From: Anseranas semipalmata
Taxonomy: Eukaryota; Chordata; Aves; Anseriformes; Anseranatidae
Length of the DNA: 64,000 bases
Assembly: GCA_013399115.1 (NCBI GenBank)
Contig: VXAA01003162.1
Span: 386,350-450,349 of the forward strand
Direction of reading: 5' to 3'
Under the pieces are notes generated by a model. That model was not told where the DNA came from, did not search any database, and saw nothing but the letters and a program-made list of their open reading frames with translations. A program made the position numbers and the translations under genes. How positions within the stretch are numbered: the first letter of the stretch is position 1; each line of letters begins with the position of its first letter. Below are positions 61,201 to 64,000 of this stretch, piece by piece.

Positions 61201-63371
61201 CAATGTGCCAACTTAAAGCCTGGCAAATACAGTTTTTATAACCTATGAAGAATGTGCTTATAACCTTGTATTTTAACATGAGCTGCTCACTATTCTTGCC
61301 TTAATCTGAAAACCTGATAATAAACACGCAGGCAGGGAAAACTATTGAGACCATTGAATGGTGGTTATAATAACTCTGATTCAATACCTTGAATGACTAA
61401 AATGAAATTGAACCTGATAACATCAGTTTTGCATAGCCTGTATTTTCTACCAGCTTTTAATCATTTTTCACAGCAACTCGCCATTAACATTCTGTACTGG
61501 AAACACCTTCCTTCATTGTCTGTGTCATCATGGACTTTTTCTTGCTCTCATTCACCTGTGCTCTCTGTGTATCACAAGGTAGATTTGATGGATATTGAAA
61601 AATGTCTGCACAGTTATTTCAGATAACAGAAGCAAGCCCATCCACCCAAATGCAGGTGGAAATTATAAAAAATGCATTATAGAAATTCCTGCTTAACCAA
61701 AGCATTCATTTTGATTGTTTTTTCCAACTCTTGCCCTATGGCCAGGCCTGCTCAGCTGAAAGACCTTCCAGCCAGAGCTGGGACTTTAAATGCACCTGTG
61801 AAGTTGTCCACTCGGCAGAGTGGCAAGTGCTGATGGGACCTGCTTGAGGAGGCTGGGTTGAGTGCATGGGAAGAGATGTATGAAGTATCTGAAAAAGGAA
61901 GAAGTCTTATAACCCTGTAGTAGATCATTGTGTCCAAAATGGAGATATAGGAGAAAATGGGAGGGTAGCATTCAGAGAAGGTGAAGAAACTAGGATAGAT
62001 AATGTGTGGTTAGACCCTGGGAAGCTGCAGCACGGGTTCAGATGACCCTGCTGAGGAGCATCAGCAGCAGAAGAGGCTGCCCTGTAAATTGGGGAGGTTC
62101 AGATCCTGCTCTTCTGGCACAAACACTTGTGCAGGTGATGGGCTTCACAAAGGAAACAAAAACTAAATAAAACTGCCTATTTATTAGCCATGCGTTCCCC
62201 TACCCTGGTTTACTCTGCACTTGCAAGGTGGAGAGCTGTTTGTGCAAAGGGGCTGTGGCTCGTGGGCTGGGCCATCGATGGATGATGCATTTGCCATTAA
62301 GACCTGAAGCTGTGAGAAAAGCCCAAAGGATAGCAAGACGTGCAATCAAGTTTGTAAGGGCAGCTAAACGGGTCTGTCACACTCATGACAGAGCAGTTGT
62401 ATTTCTGCTGTTTTGACTGAGCAGATTTTCTGTTTGACCTGTCCATGTGCAGAAGCACTCTGGCATGAACCAGAAGGGCCACACGTGGGCTAAAAAGAAA
62501 GTATTTCTTTACATAAACTTTCTCAGCTATTTCTCAGCCCAGTCAGGTGTAGTTACTCAGGTCACTGCTTGGTAGCACACGTGTATGCTGGAGTAGCTCA
62601 GGGAGTGGGCCAGGCAAGAGAAGCTCTTGAGCACAGCAGTGGGTTACGCAGAGCCCAGATGCCAGTGATCGCATCCAGCTGCATGGAAAAGTGGCTCCAG
62701 TGTTTGTGGCTTCTACCGCATTTAAATTGTACTACGTGTAATTCTTCACCACCTTTCAGAAAGGAAGATGTGGTACTTCTCACTCAAAGTGTTGTGTTTT
62801 GTATTGACTCTGTGGAGGATATATGAGCCTCCTTCACAGCCTGGCCCTCCTCCTTGGAGCTCACGGGGCTTCCGGTTTCCTTCAGCAGGACATACACCAC
62901 AGAAAAAGTCACTCCTGGAGGGAGCGAGTGTTATTGGGGCTAATTACCTTGCATCATTTACAATCCTAGAAGTATCTGAGTTGAACTGCTGAGTGCACAA
63001 AGGGGAAAGTGACTACAACCTGTAATGTAACTTAACATGAACTAATGAAACTTTAAATAAAAAGAAGCAAACAAGTCCCTAATGAGCAACCTGAGCCATA
63101 GTTTCGCAAAATTTAATTAATCTTCCCTTGGTTTTAAACATTATCGCACGGGACAGAATCTGTGTCAAGGGCAGCAGTGAGTAATTTCATAGCAAGGAGT
63201 GAACTTCTGTGTGAAATTGTATCTCACCATGTGCCTGGAGTAAGGTACAGAGGAACAACAGCTGAGGACCTCAGGTACAGAGATGGCAGAAACCAGCTGC
63301 TGGTGGATGGGGCAGGTCAAGAGGTGACACCATCAGGTAAAGATAGGCAAGAGATGTTTGTCCATTTTGTG

Positions 63372-63395
63372 TTTTCTTTTTTTTTTCTTCTTCCT

Positions 63396-63479
<84 letters not shown>

Positions 63480-63485
63480 TTTTTC
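63372..63485. repeat. 114-bp pure pyrimidine tract with (CTTT)21
   Basis: A T-rich leader followed by 21 uninterrupted CTTT units (63397-63480) and a short T-rich end, without a single purine. The poly-Phe/Ser/Leu and Lys/Glu/Arg open frames across it are artefacts of the repeat. Confidence 0.95.
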
Positions 63486-64000
63486 AGTTATTACTGTACA
63501 GATAAGTGTTTGTTTGATCAGGTTATTCACACCCACACATGGCAACCAGCTGAAGCTCTGCAATTCCCTCAGCTATGATCCTATTCACTACTTGCTTGCA
63601 GGCTCCTGGCCCAGTGTTAGAAATAGCAAATATGCCAGGGATTCACTGAATGGCTGCTTTATGTACTTCTGCCTCTAAAATCAGCTTGCTGTCATGGCAA
63701 AAGCAATCTTCACAAAACAAGGCCTGAAGAGAGACATTGGTCCAAGAGGTCAGCAGCCGAGGGATACCAGTGGCTGTACCAGCTGCTGCTGCGGGTTTTC
63801 TCTGTATGATTTCCTTCTGGAAGCAGCTGATGCTCTCTGCTTCTTGTCTACAAAAAATAAAAATAAAAAAAAAATCCCCTTCCTGTTACTGAATGAATGG
63901 ATTCCCAGTCCTGGAAAAAGAAAGCAGATCAAGAAAACAACGCTTCTACCTATAGCGCAGGCATCTTGGTGAGGGGTGTGGAGAGCTGGAGGGTGATGCC

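Larger units (their letters stand above)
52646..64000. other. Intergenic DNA downstream of GRIN2A
   Basis: No open frame here resembles a known protein. The longest (about 138 codons) is largely encoded by a CTTT repeat, and the others fall in ordinary noncoding composition. The stretch contains a short CR1 3' end (53611-53672), a probable MIR-type relic (58103-58211), a G run near 59409-59418 and a long pyrimidine tract (63372-63485). In mammals the region beyond the GRIN2A 3' end is a gene-poor stretch before HAPSTR1 (C16orf72), which would fit, but nothing in the window confirms that neighbour. Unannotated noncoding transcripts cannot be excluded. Confidence 0.75.

Noticed and set aside
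63162..63678. Open frames of 106-138 codons near the window end
   Set aside because: Most of their length is the CTTT repeat translated in different frames.

Overview
The window is vertebrate nuclear DNA, almost certainly from a bird. It carries the 3' half of one gene on the + strand: GRIN2A, encoding the NMDA glutamate-receptor subunit GluN2A. Five coding exons can be placed to the base; all four internal ones are bounded by AG/GT splice sites, and the last ends at a stop codon. Together they encode roughly human residues 593-1464: pore loop, M3, the second half of the glutamate-binding domain, M4 and the whole cytoplasmic tail. The avian assignment rests on CR1 LINE fragments with the bird-type 3' end and on the divergence of the protein from the mammalian sequence as I recall it. 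The species cannot be named from this.

Layout. 1-2294 is the end of an upstream intron. Exon 2295-2524 (M2 loop, M3), exon 8940-9100 (S2, glutamate contacts), exon 25378-25565 (S2), exon 38813-39051 (end of S2, M4) and terminal exon 40573-42363 (C-terminal tail) are separated by introns of 6.4, 16.3, 13.2 and 1.5 kb. A 3'UTR of about 10.3 kb follows (42364 to about 52645), ending at an AATAAA with a GU-rich downstream element. From there to 64000 I see intergenic DNA with repeats and no supportable gene.

Repeats and gaps. There are three clear CR1 fragments (20228-20628, 34954-35150, 53611-53672), a possible CR1 scrap near 12195, a probable ancient MIR/CORE-SINE relic (58103-58211), several microsatellites including a 114-bp pure pyrimidine tract (63372-63485), and three small assembly gaps.

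Most notable observations. (1) In the tail, the position of the mammalian GluN2A dileucine endocytosis signal (LL1319-1320) reads Phe-Leu, resembling GluN2B, and the phosphotyrosine position Y1292 is Phe, while the other tail landmarks checked are kept. (2) The long 3'UTR is rich in candidate control sites: five miR-19 seed matches, one miR-125 match and six Pumilio-type elements, two of them just before the distal poly(A) signal. I found no convincing unknown gene system; the remaining open frames look like chance frames in introns or intergenic DNA.
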